Assembly (NCBI RefSeq): GCF_003443995.1
Contig: NZ_QWEY01000002.1
Location: forward strand, 434,001 to 498,000
Length of the DNA: 64,000 nt
Reading direction: 5' to 3'
From: Pseudotabrizicola alkalilacus
Lineage (GTDB): Bacteria; Pseudomonadota; Alphaproteobacteria; Rhodobacterales; Rhodobacteraceae
Shown here: positions 1-7,694 of the stretch, one piece after another
How the letters are laid out: every line of letters starts with the position of its first letter
Numbering within the stretch: the stretch's first letter is position 1
The notes under the pieces: generated by a model
What the model was told of the DNA's origin: nothing
Database searches by the model: none
The model's input: only the letters and a program-made list of their open reading frames with translations
Translations under genes and position numbers: made by a program

Positions 1-27
1 GGCCGGGGCTTGCTGGAGGAGGTCTGA
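1..27 (+). CDS. possible 3' end of an upstream gene (partial)
   Basis: Frame 1 is open from the window edge and ends in TGA at 25-27, giving a tail GRGLLEEV. The codons look GC-biased like the neighbours, and the repeat element that follows resembles those found after other gene ends here. Nine codons cannot prove a gene and no function can be given. Confidence 0.25.
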   Translation, partial: GRGLLEEV

Positions 28-124
28 CCGCTCAGGGCTTCCCCCTGTGTTACAAGTCATCAAACCAAATGAAATCAAAGGCTTGATTCTGCCAAGTTAA
101 GTCTTTCTTCATCTTCTGGGGAAA

Positions 125-258
125 GGGGGCGCTGCCCCCTTGGGCCTTTGGCCCATCCCCCGGAGTATTTCAAAAGCAGCAATTCAGCAGGGACAGACTT
201 TGCATTGCTGCTTTCTCAATACTCCGGGGGGGCCGAAGGCGGGGGGCAGCGCCCCCTG
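125..258. repeat. intergenic inverted repeat, family A pair inside a GC-rich outer stem
   Basis: The inner arms are GGAGTATTT...AGCAGCAAT (162-182) and ATTGCTGCT...AATACTCC (203-225). They are flanked by outer complementary arms GGGGGCGCTGCCCCC (about 126-140) and GGGGCAGCGCCCC (about 243-256). The element fills the junction between the gene end at 27 and the end of the minus-strand regulator at 265, so it may act as a bidirectional terminator. The same arms recur near 10850, 18150, 19830, 58525 and 63610. Confidence 0.8.
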
Positions 259-264
259 ATCCCG

Positions 265-1239
265 CTAATGCCGGAGCGACGCCGGAGGATGGCCGAAGGC
301 GCGGCGGAAGGCGCGGGACAGGGTGGCGGGGCTGGAAAAGCCGCAGCGCAGGGCGATTTCGGCCAAGGGATGTGTGGTGTCGGTCAGCATCCGGCGGGCG
401 GCGGCGAGGCGGAGCGACAGGGCATGTGCGCCCGGCGTGGTGCCAAGGCTTTGGCGGAACAGGCTTTCCAGACGACGGGCTGACAGGCCGACGCTGGCGG
501 CGAGCGCCGCCATCGGTTCGGGCGCATCGAGGCTGGCCTCCATCCGGGCCAGCACGCGGGCCACGCGCGGATCGAGCGCCGGGTCCAAGGTCAGCGGGCC
601 GGGCGGGGGAGCGATCTGGGCGGCATGGCCGGGGCGTGGAGGTTGCAGGAAACTTTGTGCCACCTGACGCGCGACGCCTGCGCCGTGGCGGGCGCGGATC
701 AGGTGCAGCATCAGGTCATAGGCGGGGGCAGCGCCGCCCGCTGTTATCCGGTTGCGGTCGATCACGTAGCGGTCGGGGCAGACGGTGACCTGCGGGTGCA
801 GGTGGGCCAGATCCTCCAGATCCTCCCAATGCACGGTGGCGCGGTGGCCATCGAGCAGACCGGCGCGTGCCAGCACCCAAGGTGCGGCATCGACGCCGCC
901 AATCGCGGCAAACTGATGCGCCATCCGGCGCAGGTCGCGGATCAGCGGCCGGGTGGCGACCTCTGCCAGACGATAGCCTGCGATCACCATCAGCAGCGTG
1001 GTGCCTTTGGCCGCGGCCAGCGGGCCGGAGGCGGGCAGTTCGATGCCGCAGGTCAAGGGTGCAGGCTGGCCATCGGGGGTGACGATGCGAAAGTGAAAGG
1101 CGTCGGTTCCCAACTGGCGGTTGGCATTGCGCAGCGGGTCGAGCACAGAAGCCACTTCCAGAATGGAGCAATGCGGCAGCACCAACACGGCGATGTCGAG
1201 CGGGCTTTGGGCCGGGGCAAAGAGGGCATTTTCCGTCAT
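265..1239 (-). CDS. cdhR: GlxA-family transcriptional regulator, CdhR-like carnitine regulator
   Basis: Predicted 324-residue activator. The N-terminal two thirds look like the DJ-1/PfpI (class I amidotransferase-like) sensing domain, beginning near LDIAVLVLP. The last 100 residues form an AraC double helix-turn-helix (ALAASVGLSARRLESLF, then LAEIALRCGFSSPATLSRAF). This architecture is that of GlxA, CdhR, GbdR and ArgR-type regulators. The ATG at 1239 was chosen because the frame upstream runs antisense into the divergent gene. It is transcribed away from the BKACE gene at 1309 across a 69-base gap, the arrangement expected for a local activator of carnitine catabolism. The carnitine assignment rests on the neighbours; the family assignment is firm. 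Confidence 0.85.
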   Translation of the reverse strand: MTENALFAPAQSPLDIAVLVLPHCSILEVASVLDPLRNANRQLGTDAFHFRIVTPDGQPAPLTCGIELPASGPLAAAKGTTLLMVIAGYRLAEVATRPLIRDLRRMAHQFAAIGGVDAAPWVLARAGLLDGHRATVHWEDLEDLAHLHPQVTVCPDRYVIDRNRITAGGAAPAYDLMLHLIRARHGAGVARQVAQSFLQPPRPGHAAQIAPPPGPLTLDPALDPRVARVLARMEASLDAPEPMAALAASVGLSARRLESLFRQSLGTTPGAHALSLRLAAARRMLTDTTHPLAEIALRCGFSSPATLSRAFRRAFGHPPASLRH

Positions 1240-1308
1240 GCTGATTTCGTAAATTGCAAAGCGCGGGCTGACAAGAGCGTTAAGCTGGCGGCAACAAAGG
1301 GGGATGCC
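1240..1308. promoter_or_regulatory. divergent promoter/operator region between cdhR and the carnitine operon
   Basis: The only non-coding DNA between two divergent starts, 69 bases and less GC-rich than its surroundings. It contains an AT-rich imperfect palindrome around TTTCGTAAATTGCAAA (about 1245-1260), a plausible regulator site, and the AAAGGGGG ribosome-binding site of the BKACE gene at about 1297-1303. No convincing -35/-10 pair was picked. Confidence 0.45.
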
Positions 1309-2217
1309 ATGCCATTGACCATAAACCGCGAGGTTTTCATCACCTGTGCCGTGACCGGATCGGGGGCCACGCAAGACCGCAGCCCGCATGTGCCGCGCAG
1401 CCCGAAGCAGATTGCCGACTCTGCCATTGATGCCGCGAAGGCGGGGGCGGCGGTGGTGCATTGCCATGTGCGCGACCCCGAGACCGGCAAGCCGTCGCGC
1501 GCTTTGGCGCTGTACCGCGAAGTCACCGAGCGTATCCGCGATGCGGGCGAGGATGTGGTGCTGAACCTGACCGCCGGTATGGGCGGCGACATCTATTTCG
1601 AGGGCACCGAGGATATGGGCCGGATCGGGCCACGGTCCGACATGGCCGGGGCTGCCGAGCGGGTGGCGCATGTGGTGGACTGCCGCCCCGAGATCTGCAC
1701 GCTGGATTGCGGCACGATGAACTTCAACGAGGCCGATTATGTGATGGTCAACACGCCGGGCATGCTGCGCGACATGGCGCGTCGGATGACGGCGGCGGGC
1801 GTGCGGATCGAGATTGAGGCGTTTGACACCGGGCATCTGTGGCTGGCGAAAGAACTGGTGCGTGAGGGCGTGATCCCCGAGCCGGTGCTGGTGCAACTGT
1901 GCATGGGCGTGCCCTGGGGCGCGCCGGATGATCTCAACACCTTCATGGCGATGGTCAACAATGTGCCCGCCGGTTGGCACTGGTCGGCCTTTGCCCTTGG
2001 GCGGCACCAGATGCCCTATGTTGCGGCCTCGGTGCTGGGCGGTGGCAATGTGCGGGTCGGGCTGGAGGACAACCTTTGGCTCGACAAAGGGGTGCTTGCG
2101 ACCAATGCTCAGCTGGTCGAGCGCGCGGCCACGATCATCGAGAACATGGGCGCGCGGGTGATCACCCCCGCCGAGGTGCGGGCGCGGCTGAAACTGGAGA
2201 AAAGGGCCCCGCTATGA
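1309..2217 (+). CDS. cdhC: BKACE-family 3-dehydrocarnitine cleavage enzyme
   Basis: A 302-residue beta-keto acid cleavage enzyme (formerly DUF849). Members are zinc TIM-barrel enzymes that condense a beta-keto acid with acetyl-CoA and cleave it. In carnitine catabolism this turns 3-dehydrocarnitine plus acetyl-CoA into betainyl-CoA plus acetoacetate. Visible zinc ligands are His51 and His53 in VVHCHVRDP and Glu253 in VGLEDN. The start at 1309 follows an AAAGGGGG site by a few bases. The stop overlaps the next start (ATGA), so it is translationally coupled to the lipocalin. The substrate is inferred from the adjacent carnitine dehydrogenase/thioesterase fusion and the CdhR-like regulator; BKACE enzymes as a group are diverse. 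Confidence 0.88.
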   Translation: MPLTINREVFITCAVTGSGATQDRSPHVPRSPKQIADSAIDAAKAGAAVVHCHVRDPETGKPSRALALYREVTERIRDAGEDVVLNLTAGMGGDIYFEGTEDMGRIGPRSDMAGAAERVAHVVDCRPEICTLDCGTMNFNEADYVMVNTPGMLRDMARRMTAAGVRIEIEAFDTGHLWLAKELVREGVIPEPVLVQLCMGVPWGAPDDLNTFMAMVNNVPAGWHWSAFALGRHQMPYVAASVLGGGNVRVGLEDNLWLDKGVLATNAQLVERAATIIENMGARVITPAEVRARLKLEKRAPL

Positions 2218-2726
2218 AACGACTTCTTTTGCTGGCTGCGTTGGCGTTGGCAGGGTGCGACCCGCATACGCCGTCGCCGCGCTATGCTGCGGCACCGATG
2301 TATCTGCTGGATATTGCCCCCGAGCGCTTGCTGGGGACGTGGTACGAGGTGGCAAGCTTTCCCGCGCCGTTTCAGGACGGGTGCAGCCATACCACGGCGA
2401 GTTATGGCGCGATGGAGGGCGGGTTGAGCGTGGTCAACCGCTGCCGCAAAGACGGGCAGGTGGTGCAGATCACCGGGACCGCTGTGCCGGTGGGGCCGGG
2501 GCAGTTCAAGGTCAAGCTGGCCGGTGTGCCGTTTGCCGGGGATTACTGGGTGATCGGGCAAAGCCGCGACGGTCGCACGCTGCTGGTCGGCACGCCGACC
2601 CGGCTGGCGGGCTGGATGCTGCATCGTGACCGCGAGGTGACGCAAGCCGAGCGGCGCTGGGCGGGGTCGGTGTTCCGCAAGAACGGCTATGACGAGGCTG
2701 CGTTGCAGCGGACGGATCAGAGGTAA
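2214..2726 (+). CDS. lipocalin-family outer-membrane lipoprotein (Blc-like)
   Basis: A 170-residue protein with a lipoprotein signal (MKRLLLLAALALAGC, acylated Cys15). The lipocalin signature GTWYEVASFP lies near residue 41 and the conserved terminal R-x-F/W region is present. Bacterial lipocalins (Blc) are anchored in the outer membrane and bind lipophilic ligands such as fatty acids or lysophospholipids. It overlaps the BKACE stop by ATGA, so it is co-translated with the carnitine genes. That is an unusual neighbour, and handling of an amphipathic substrate such as an acylcarnitine is possible but unproven. Family call strong, role unknown. Confidence 0.85.
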   Translation: MKRLLLLAALALAGCDPHTPSPRYAAAPMYLLDIAPERLLGTWYEVASFPAPFQDGCSHTTASYGAMEGGLSVVNRCRKDGQVVQITGTAVPVGPGQFKVKLAGVPFAGDYWVIGQSRDGRTLLVGTPTRLAGWMLHRDREVTQAERRWAGSVFRKNGYDEAALQRTDQR

Positions 2727-2732
2727 CGCCTG

Positions 2733-2786
2733 CCAACTGCGCCTCCCTCCCCCCCTTGTGGGGGAGGGCCGGGGTGGGGGGCGCTG
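2733..2786. repeat. GC-rich intergenic repeat, family D
   Basis: A CCCTCCC...GGGAGGG-type element between the lipocalin and carnitine dehydrogenase genes. About 50 bases of it recur nearly identically, in inverse orientation, at 55803-55855, including the flanking GCGCAGTT. It can form a strong hairpin around CTTGTGGG. It looks like a dispersed alphaproteobacterial palindromic unit rather than a gene. Confidence 0.75.
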
Positions 2787-2811
2787 ACAAAAGCAAGACA
2801 GGGGATGACGG

Positions 2812-4269
2812 ATGGCGCGCAAGGCGGCAATCATTGGCGGCGGGGTGATCGGCGGCGGCTGGGCGGCGCGGTTCCTGCTCAACGGCTGGGATGTGGCGGT
2901 GTTCGACCCCGACCCGGAGGCCCCGCGCAAGGTGGGCGAGGTGCTGGACAATGCCCGCGCTGCGCTGCCCGCGCTGTCGGACGGGCCGATGCCCGCCGAG
3001 GGGCAGCTGGTCTTTGCCGCCTCGCTGACCGAGGCGGTCGAGGGTGCGGATTACATTCAGGAATCGGTCAGCGAGCGGCTGGAACTGAAGCACCGGGTGT
3101 TTGCACAAATCCAACAAGTCGCATCCGGCACCCCGATCGGAAGCTCGACTTCTGGCTTCAAACCTTCGGAATTGCAACAAAACGCCGCCAACCCGGCGGT
3201 GATCTTTGTCGCCCATCCGTTCAACCCGGTCTACCTGTTGCCGCTGGCCGAGGTGGTGCCGTCGCCTGCCTCCGACCCGGCCGTGATCGAGACCGCAAAG
3301 GAGATCCTGCGCGAGATCGGGATGTTCCCGCTGCACGTGCGCAAGGAGATCGACGCCCATATTGCCGACCGCTTCCTGGAAGCGGTTTGGCGTGAGGCGT
3401 TGTGGCTGGTCAAGGACGGCGTGGCCACGACCGAGGAAATTGACGAGGCGATCCGCATGGGGTTTGGCCTGCGCTGGGGCCAGATGGGGCTGTTTGAAAC
3501 CTACCGGGTGGCGGGGGGCGAGGCCGGAATGAAACACTTCATGGCGCAGTTCGGGCCGTGTCTGCAATGGCCCTGGACCAAACTGACCGATGTGCCGGAG
3601 TTCACCGAAGAGCTGGTCGATCTGATCGCCGGGCAGTCGGACGCGCAGTCGGGGCACCACACCATCCGCCAACTGGAGCGCATCCGTGACCAGAACCTGA
3701 CCGGGTTTCTGCGGGTGCTGAAGGAGCGCAACTGGGGCGCGGGCAAGGTGCTCTTGGAGCATGACGCGCGTCGCCGGGCCAACCTGCCCGCGCCGGTGCC
3801 AGGCGACGGGCCGATGGAGGCGGCGCGGCTGACGGTGCTGCCGGGCTGGATCGACTACAACGGTCATATGACCGAAAGCCGCTATCTGTTCGCCTCTTCC
3901 GAAACCGTGGATGCGTTTCTGCGCCATATCGGCGCGGATATCGCCTATGTCGGCACCGGGTTCAGCTATTACACCGCCGAGACCCATCTGGTGCATCTGG
4001 GCGAGGCCAAGCTGGGCGATGCGCTGACCGGCACCGTGCAGGTGCTGGCGGCGGATGAGAAACGGCTGCATCTTTTCATCCGCATCCTGCGGGACGGCCA
4101 GCCGGTGGCCACGCTGGAACAGATGCTGCTGCATGTCGATATGGCCAAGGGCAAGACTTGCGCCGCCCCTCAGGCGATCCTCGACCGGCTGCTGCCGATC
4201 GCGCAGGCCCATGCTTCGCTGCCGCGCCCCGATGCGGCGGGCCGTCATGTCGGACAAAGGAACGCCTGA
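2812..4269 (+). CDS. cdhA: carnitine 3-dehydrogenase fused to betainyl-CoA thioesterase
   Basis: A 485-residue two-domain enzyme. Residues about 1-320 are a 3-hydroxyacyl-CoA dehydrogenase-type fold with the NAD-binding loop GGGVIGGGW (9-17). It is predicted to oxidise L-carnitine to 3-dehydrocarnitine. Residues about 335-470 are a hotdog thioesterase of the 4-hydroxybenzoyl-CoA type with the motif WIDYNGHM (346-353). It is predicted to hydrolyse the betainyl-CoA made by the BKACE enzyme to glycine betaine. Pseudomonas encodes these as separate cdhA and cdhB; fused forms are known in Rhizobiales and relatives. The fusion puts the first and last steps around the BKACE reaction in one polypeptide. 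The stop overlaps the acyl-CoA dehydrogenase start (ATGA). Confidence 0.9.
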   Translation: MARKAAIIGGGVIGGGWAARFLLNGWDVAVFDPDPEAPRKVGEVLDNARAALPALSDGPMPAEGQLVFAASLTEAVEGADYIQESVSERLELKHRVFAQIQQVASGTPIGSSTSGFKPSELQQNAANPAVIFVAHPFNPVYLLPLAEVVPSPASDPAVIETAKEILREIGMFPLHVRKEIDAHIADRFLEAVWREALWLVKDGVATTEEIDEAIRMGFGLRWGQMGLFETYRVAGGEAGMKHFMAQFGPCLQWPWTKLTDVPEFTEELVDLIAGQSDAQSGHHTIRQLERIRDQNLTGFLRVLKERNWGAGKVLLEHDARRRANLPAPVPGDGPMEAARLTVLPGWIDYNGHMTESRYLFASSETVDAFLRHIGADIAYVGTGFSYYTAETHLVHLGEAKLGDALTGTVQVLAADEKRLHLFIRILRDGQPVATLEQMLLHVDMAKGKTCAAPQAILDRLLPIAQAHASLPRPDAAGRHVGQRNA

Positions 4270-5432
4270 TGCACTTTGCCCTGACCGACGAACAGCGGAT
4301 GATCATCGACACCACCCGCGCCTTTGTCGAGGCGGAGATTTATCCGCACGAGTTGGCAGTGGAACGCGCGGGCCACCTGCCGCTGGAGCTGATCCGCGAG
4401 ATCCAGTCAAAGGCGATGGCCGCCGGGCTCTACGCCGCCAATATGCCAGCCGAGGTCGGTGGCGCGGGCCTCGATACCCTGTCCTGGCTGCTTTATGAGC
4501 GCGAGCTGGGCCGGGCGAATTATGCGCTGCACTGGACCTGTGTCGCGCGCCCGTCTAACATCCTGCTGGCGGGAACACCGGAACAGCGCGCGCGCTATCT
4601 GATGCCCTGCATCCGGGGCGAGACCTGGGATTGTCTGGCGATGACCGAACCCGGCGCGGGGTCGGACCTGCGCGGCATGAAAGCCTCGGCCCGGCAGGAG
4701 GGCAGTGACTGGGTGCTGAACGGCACCAAACATTTCATCAGCCATGCTGACCTTGCAGGTTTCACCATCGCCTTCATGGCGACAGGTGAGGAAGACACCC
4801 CGCGCGGGCCCAAGAAAAAGATCACCGCGTTCTTTGTCGACAAGGGGACAAAGGGCTTCACCGTGCGCGACGGGTATCGCAATGTCAGTCACCGGGGCTA
4901 TACCAATGCGGTGCTGGAGTTTGATGAGTGTCGGGTGCCCGCCGAAAACGTGCTGGGCGAACCGCACAAGGGGTTTGAGGTCGCCAATACCTGGCTTGGT
5001 GCCACCCGGCTGCAGGTGGCCGCCACCTGCCTTGGCCGCGCCGACCGCGCCTTGCAGCTTGCCATCGCCTATGCGGCGGAGCGCCACCAGTTCGGGCAGG
5101 CCATCGGCAAGTTTCAGGGTGTGAGCTTCAAGCTCGCCGATATGGCGATGGAGCTGAAAGCGGCGGAGCTGCTGACCTGGGAGGCGGCGTGGAAATTCGA
5201 TCAGGCCACGGTGACCGAGGCCGACATGAGCATGGCCAAGCTGAAAGCCACCGAAGTCCTGGCGATGATCGCCGATGAGGCGATCCAGATTCACGGCGGC
5301 ATGGGGCTGATGGACGAGCTGCCGCTGGAACGCATCTGGCGCGACGCGCGGGTGGAGCGGATCTGGGAAGGCACGTCGGAAATCCAGCGCCACATCATCA
5401 GTCGGGAATTGCTGAGAGCGCAGGGCGGCTGA
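4269..5432 (+). CDS. acyl-CoA dehydrogenase, CaiA-like
   Basis: A 387-residue flavoprotein of the acyl-CoA dehydrogenase family. FAD/substrate signatures are visible (AMTEPGAGSDL and the C-terminal IQIHGGMGLMDELP). The catalytic base is Glu367 in IWEGTSEIQR, the position used by medium- and short-chain enzymes. It overlaps the carnitine dehydrogenase stop, so it belongs to the same operon. With an acyl-CoA ligase and a CaiD homologue downstream, the likely substrate is gamma-butyrobetainyl-CoA, oxidised to crotonobetainyl-CoA with electrons passed to ETF (inference). The family is certain; the substrate could be another trimethylammonium acyl-CoA. Confidence 0.88.
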   Translation: MHFALTDEQRMIIDTTRAFVEAEIYPHELAVERAGHLPLELIREIQSKAMAAGLYAANMPAEVGGAGLDTLSWLLYERELGRANYALHWTCVARPSNILLAGTPEQRARYLMPCIRGETWDCLAMTEPGAGSDLRGMKASARQEGSDWVLNGTKHFISHADLAGFTIAFMATGEEDTPRGPKKKITAFFVDKGTKGFTVRDGYRNVSHRGYTNAVLEFDECRVPAENVLGEPHKGFEVANTWLGATRLQVAATCLGRADRALQLAIAYAAERHQFGQAIGKFQGVSFKLADMAMELKAAELLTWEAAWKFDQATVTEADMSMAKLKATEVLAMIADEAIQIHGGMGLMDELPLERIWRDARVERIWEGTSEIQRHIISRELLRAQGG

Positions 5433-5451
5433 ACGGCACGCCTTGGGCCAA

Positions 5452-5683
5452 CCCCCGGGGCTCTGCCCCGGACCCCGGGATACTTGAGGACAGAAAATGG
5501 GAAGAGCGCAGGGCAAGGTTAAGCATTTGGCAACCAGAATCATATCTTCTGAAAGCACGGTACAGGCGGGGACGCCGATGACCGTGACGGGAAATGGCGC
5601 CCCGTTCTCGAGTTGGGAGCGGGGCGTTCTCATTTTCTGTCTGAAAATATCCTGGGGGTCCGGGGGCAAAGCCCCCGGGGTTC
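5452..5683. repeat. inverted pair of family B repeats within the operon
   Basis: The left arm (about 5452-5502) runs from a CCCGGGGCTCTGCCCCGG hairpin into GGGATACTTGAGGACAGAAAATG. The right arm (5632-5683) is its approximate reverse complement, CATTTTCTGTCTGAAAATATCC then a GGGGGCAAAGCCCCC hairpin. The 130 bases between them have lower GC and a CGCCCCG/CGGGGCG stem (about 5602-5629). The element separates the acyl-CoA dehydrogenase from the ligase gene, so it may attenuate, process or insulate the operon transcript. A related single arm lies at 49785. Confidence 0.7.
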
Positions 5684-5705
5684 GGCACAGAGCGCGAGGT
5701 CGGAC

Positions 5706-7694
5706 ATGACGCGCCTCTCGCGCCTGCTGCGTCCGCGCTCGATTGCCGTGCTTGGCGCGGGCTGGGCTGAGAATGTCATCGCGCAATGCCAGAAGATGGG
5801 ATTTTCCGGGCCGGTCTGGCCGGTGCATCCGAAGCGCGATCAGGTGGGCGGCGTGGCAGCTTTTCGCTCTCTGGCGGATCTGCCTGAACCGCCGGATGCC
5901 ACGTTCATCGGGGTCAACCGGCATGCCACGCTGGGAGTGGTCCAGGACCTTGCCGCCATGGGGGCGGGCGGGGCGATCTGTTTTGCCTCGGGCTGGGAAG
6001 AGGCGGGGGAGGCCGGGTTGCAGGCGGAGTTGGTGGCGGCGGCGGGGGAGATGCCGGTGCTGGGGCCAAATTGCTATGGCGTGATCAACTATCTCGACGG
6101 CGCGCTCTTGTGGCCCGATCAGCATGGTGGGCGGCGGGTGGCGCGGGGCGTGGCCTTGCTGTCGCAATCGTCGAATATCGTGATCAACCTGACCATGCAG
6201 GCGCGGGGGTTGCCGGTGGCCTATGTCGCCTGTCTGGGCAATGCGGCGCAGGTCGGGCTGGCGGAGTTGGCCGGGGCGCTGTTGGCGGATGAGCGGGTGA
6301 CAGCGCTGGGCATGTATGTCGAGGGCATCGACGACGCGCCCGCACTGGCGCGGCTGGCGGCAGACGCGGCGCTGATGGGCAAGGGGATTGTCTGCCTGAA
6401 ATCCGGCAAGACCGAGTTGAGCCGGGTGGCGGCGGCCTCGCATACCGCGTCGCTCGCCGGGGAGGCGGCGGTGTCCTCGGCCTATCTGTGCAAGGCGGGG
6501 ATTGCTGAAGTCGCGACCTTGCCGGAGCTGCTGGAGGTGCTGAAGATTTTCCACGCGCATGGCCGGGGGCTGGGGCCGCGCCTGTGCTCGCTGTCCTGTT
6601 CGGGGGGCGAGGCGGGGCTGGTGGCCGATCTGGGCGCGGCGGCGGGGCTGGACTTTCCGCCACCGTCAGAGGCGCAGCGCCTGCGGTTGGGGGAAATTCT
6701 GGGCCCGATCGTGACCATCGCCAATCCGCTGGATTATCATACGTTTATCTGGGGCGACGGGCCGCGCACGGCGGATGTGTTTACCACGATGCTGGCCGGG
6801 TATGATGCGGGGGTGTTCATCATTGACCCGCCGCGCCCGGACCGCTGTGACCCGGCGTCGTTCCGGCCCGCGCTGGAGGCCATTGTCACGGCGGCGCAGG
6901 CGACGGGGAAGCCGGCCTTTCCGGTGGCCTCTTTGCCCGAGAATTTCGATGAGGCTTTGGCGGAAGGCATGATGGCGCAGGGCGTGGTGCCGTTGATGGG
7001 GCTGGAGGCCGCTTTGGGGGCGATCCGGGCGGCGCAGGGGGTCTGGGGCGTGGTGCCGGAGGTGCCTTTGACGGCCCGCGCCGCGCGGGAGGCCCGGCTG
7101 CTGGATGAGTCAGAGGCGAAGGATCTGTTGCGGGGCGCGGGGGCGGCGGTGCCTGCGGGCGTGACGGGTCGGACGCTGGCGGAGGTGTCGGCGCGGGCGG
7201 GCGGGCTGGTGCCGCCTTTGGTACTCAAGGGGTTGGGGTTTGCCCACAAGACCGAGGCCGGGGCGGTGCGGCTGGGGCTGTCCACGCTGGATGGACAGGC
7301 GGAGATGCCGGGGGTCACGGGCTATCTGGTGGAGGAGATGGCCACGGGGGCTGTTGCCGAGGTGCTGGTGGGGCTGCGGCGCGATCCGGTATACGGCGTG
7401 GCGCTGACGCTGGGCATGGGCGGGGTGACGGCGGAGCTGTTGGCCGATACGGTGACGCTCGTGCTGCCGGTGACGCCTGACGAGGTGCTGGGCGCGCTGC
7501 GGCGGTTGCGGCTGTTTCCGCTGCTGGATGGCTACCGGGGCCGGGCGCGGGCGGATCTGGCGGCGCTGGCCGATCTGGTCGGGCGGCTGTGTGATCTGAT
7601 GCAGGATGACACATTTGAAGAGATCGAGCTGAACCCGGTGCTGGTGTTTGCCACGGGTGCGGTGGCGGTCGATGCGTTGATACGGAAGGGATAG
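5706..7694 (+). CDS. ADP-forming acyl-CoA synthetase (acetate--CoA ligase family), single-chain
   Basis: A 662-residue protein with the fused alpha-beta layout of NDP-forming acyl-CoA synthetases. It has an N-terminal CoA-binding Rossmann domain (RPRSIAVLGA), succinyl-CoA-synthetase-like domains with the likely phosphorylated His246 in SHTASLAGE, and a C-terminal ATP-grasp domain (LKGLGFAHKTEAG... ending EIELNPV). The reaction is carboxylate + ATP + CoA giving acyl-CoA + ADP + Pi. It sits directly before a CaiD homologue, so it probably activates carnitine, crotonobetaine or gamma-butyrobetaine, replacing the AMP-forming CaiC of enterobacteria (inference). The start at 5706 is the first ATG after the repeat; no strong ribosome site is seen. 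Confidence 0.82.
   Translation: MTRLSRLLRPRSIAVLGAGWAENVIAQCQKMGFSGPVWPVHPKRDQVGGVAAFRSLADLPEPPDATFIGVNRHATLGVVQDLAAMGAGGAICFASGWEEAGEAGLQAELVAAAGEMPVLGPNCYGVINYLDGALLWPDQHGGRRVARGVALLSQSSNIVINLTMQARGLPVAYVACLGNAAQVGLAELAGALLADERVTALGMYVEGIDDAPALARLAADAALMGKGIVCLKSGKTELSRVAAASHTASLAGEAAVSSAYLCKAGIAEVATLPELLEVLKIFHAHGRGLGPRLCSLSCSGGEAGLVADLGAAAGLDFPPPSEAQRLRLGEILGPIVTIANPLDYHTFIWGDGPRTADVFTTMLAGYDAGVFIIDPPRPDRCDPASFRPALEAIVTAAQATGKPAFPVASLPENFDEALAEGMMAQGVVPLMGLEAALGAIRAAQGVWGVVPEVPLTARAAREARLLDESEAKDLLRGAGAAVPAGVTGRTLAEVSARAGGLVPPLVLKGLGFAHKTEAGAVRLGLSTLDGQAEMPGVTGYLVEEMATGAVAEVLVGLRRDPVYGVALTLGMGGVTAELLADTVTLVLPVTPDEVLGALRRLRLFPLLDGYRGRARADLAALADLVGRLCDLMQDDTFEEIELNPVLVFATGAVAVDALIRKG

Noticed and set aside
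4407-6560. 717-residue minus-strand open frame
   Set aside because: It lies opposite the acyl-CoA dehydrogenase and ligase genes, which have clear motifs. Composition is that of an antisense frame.
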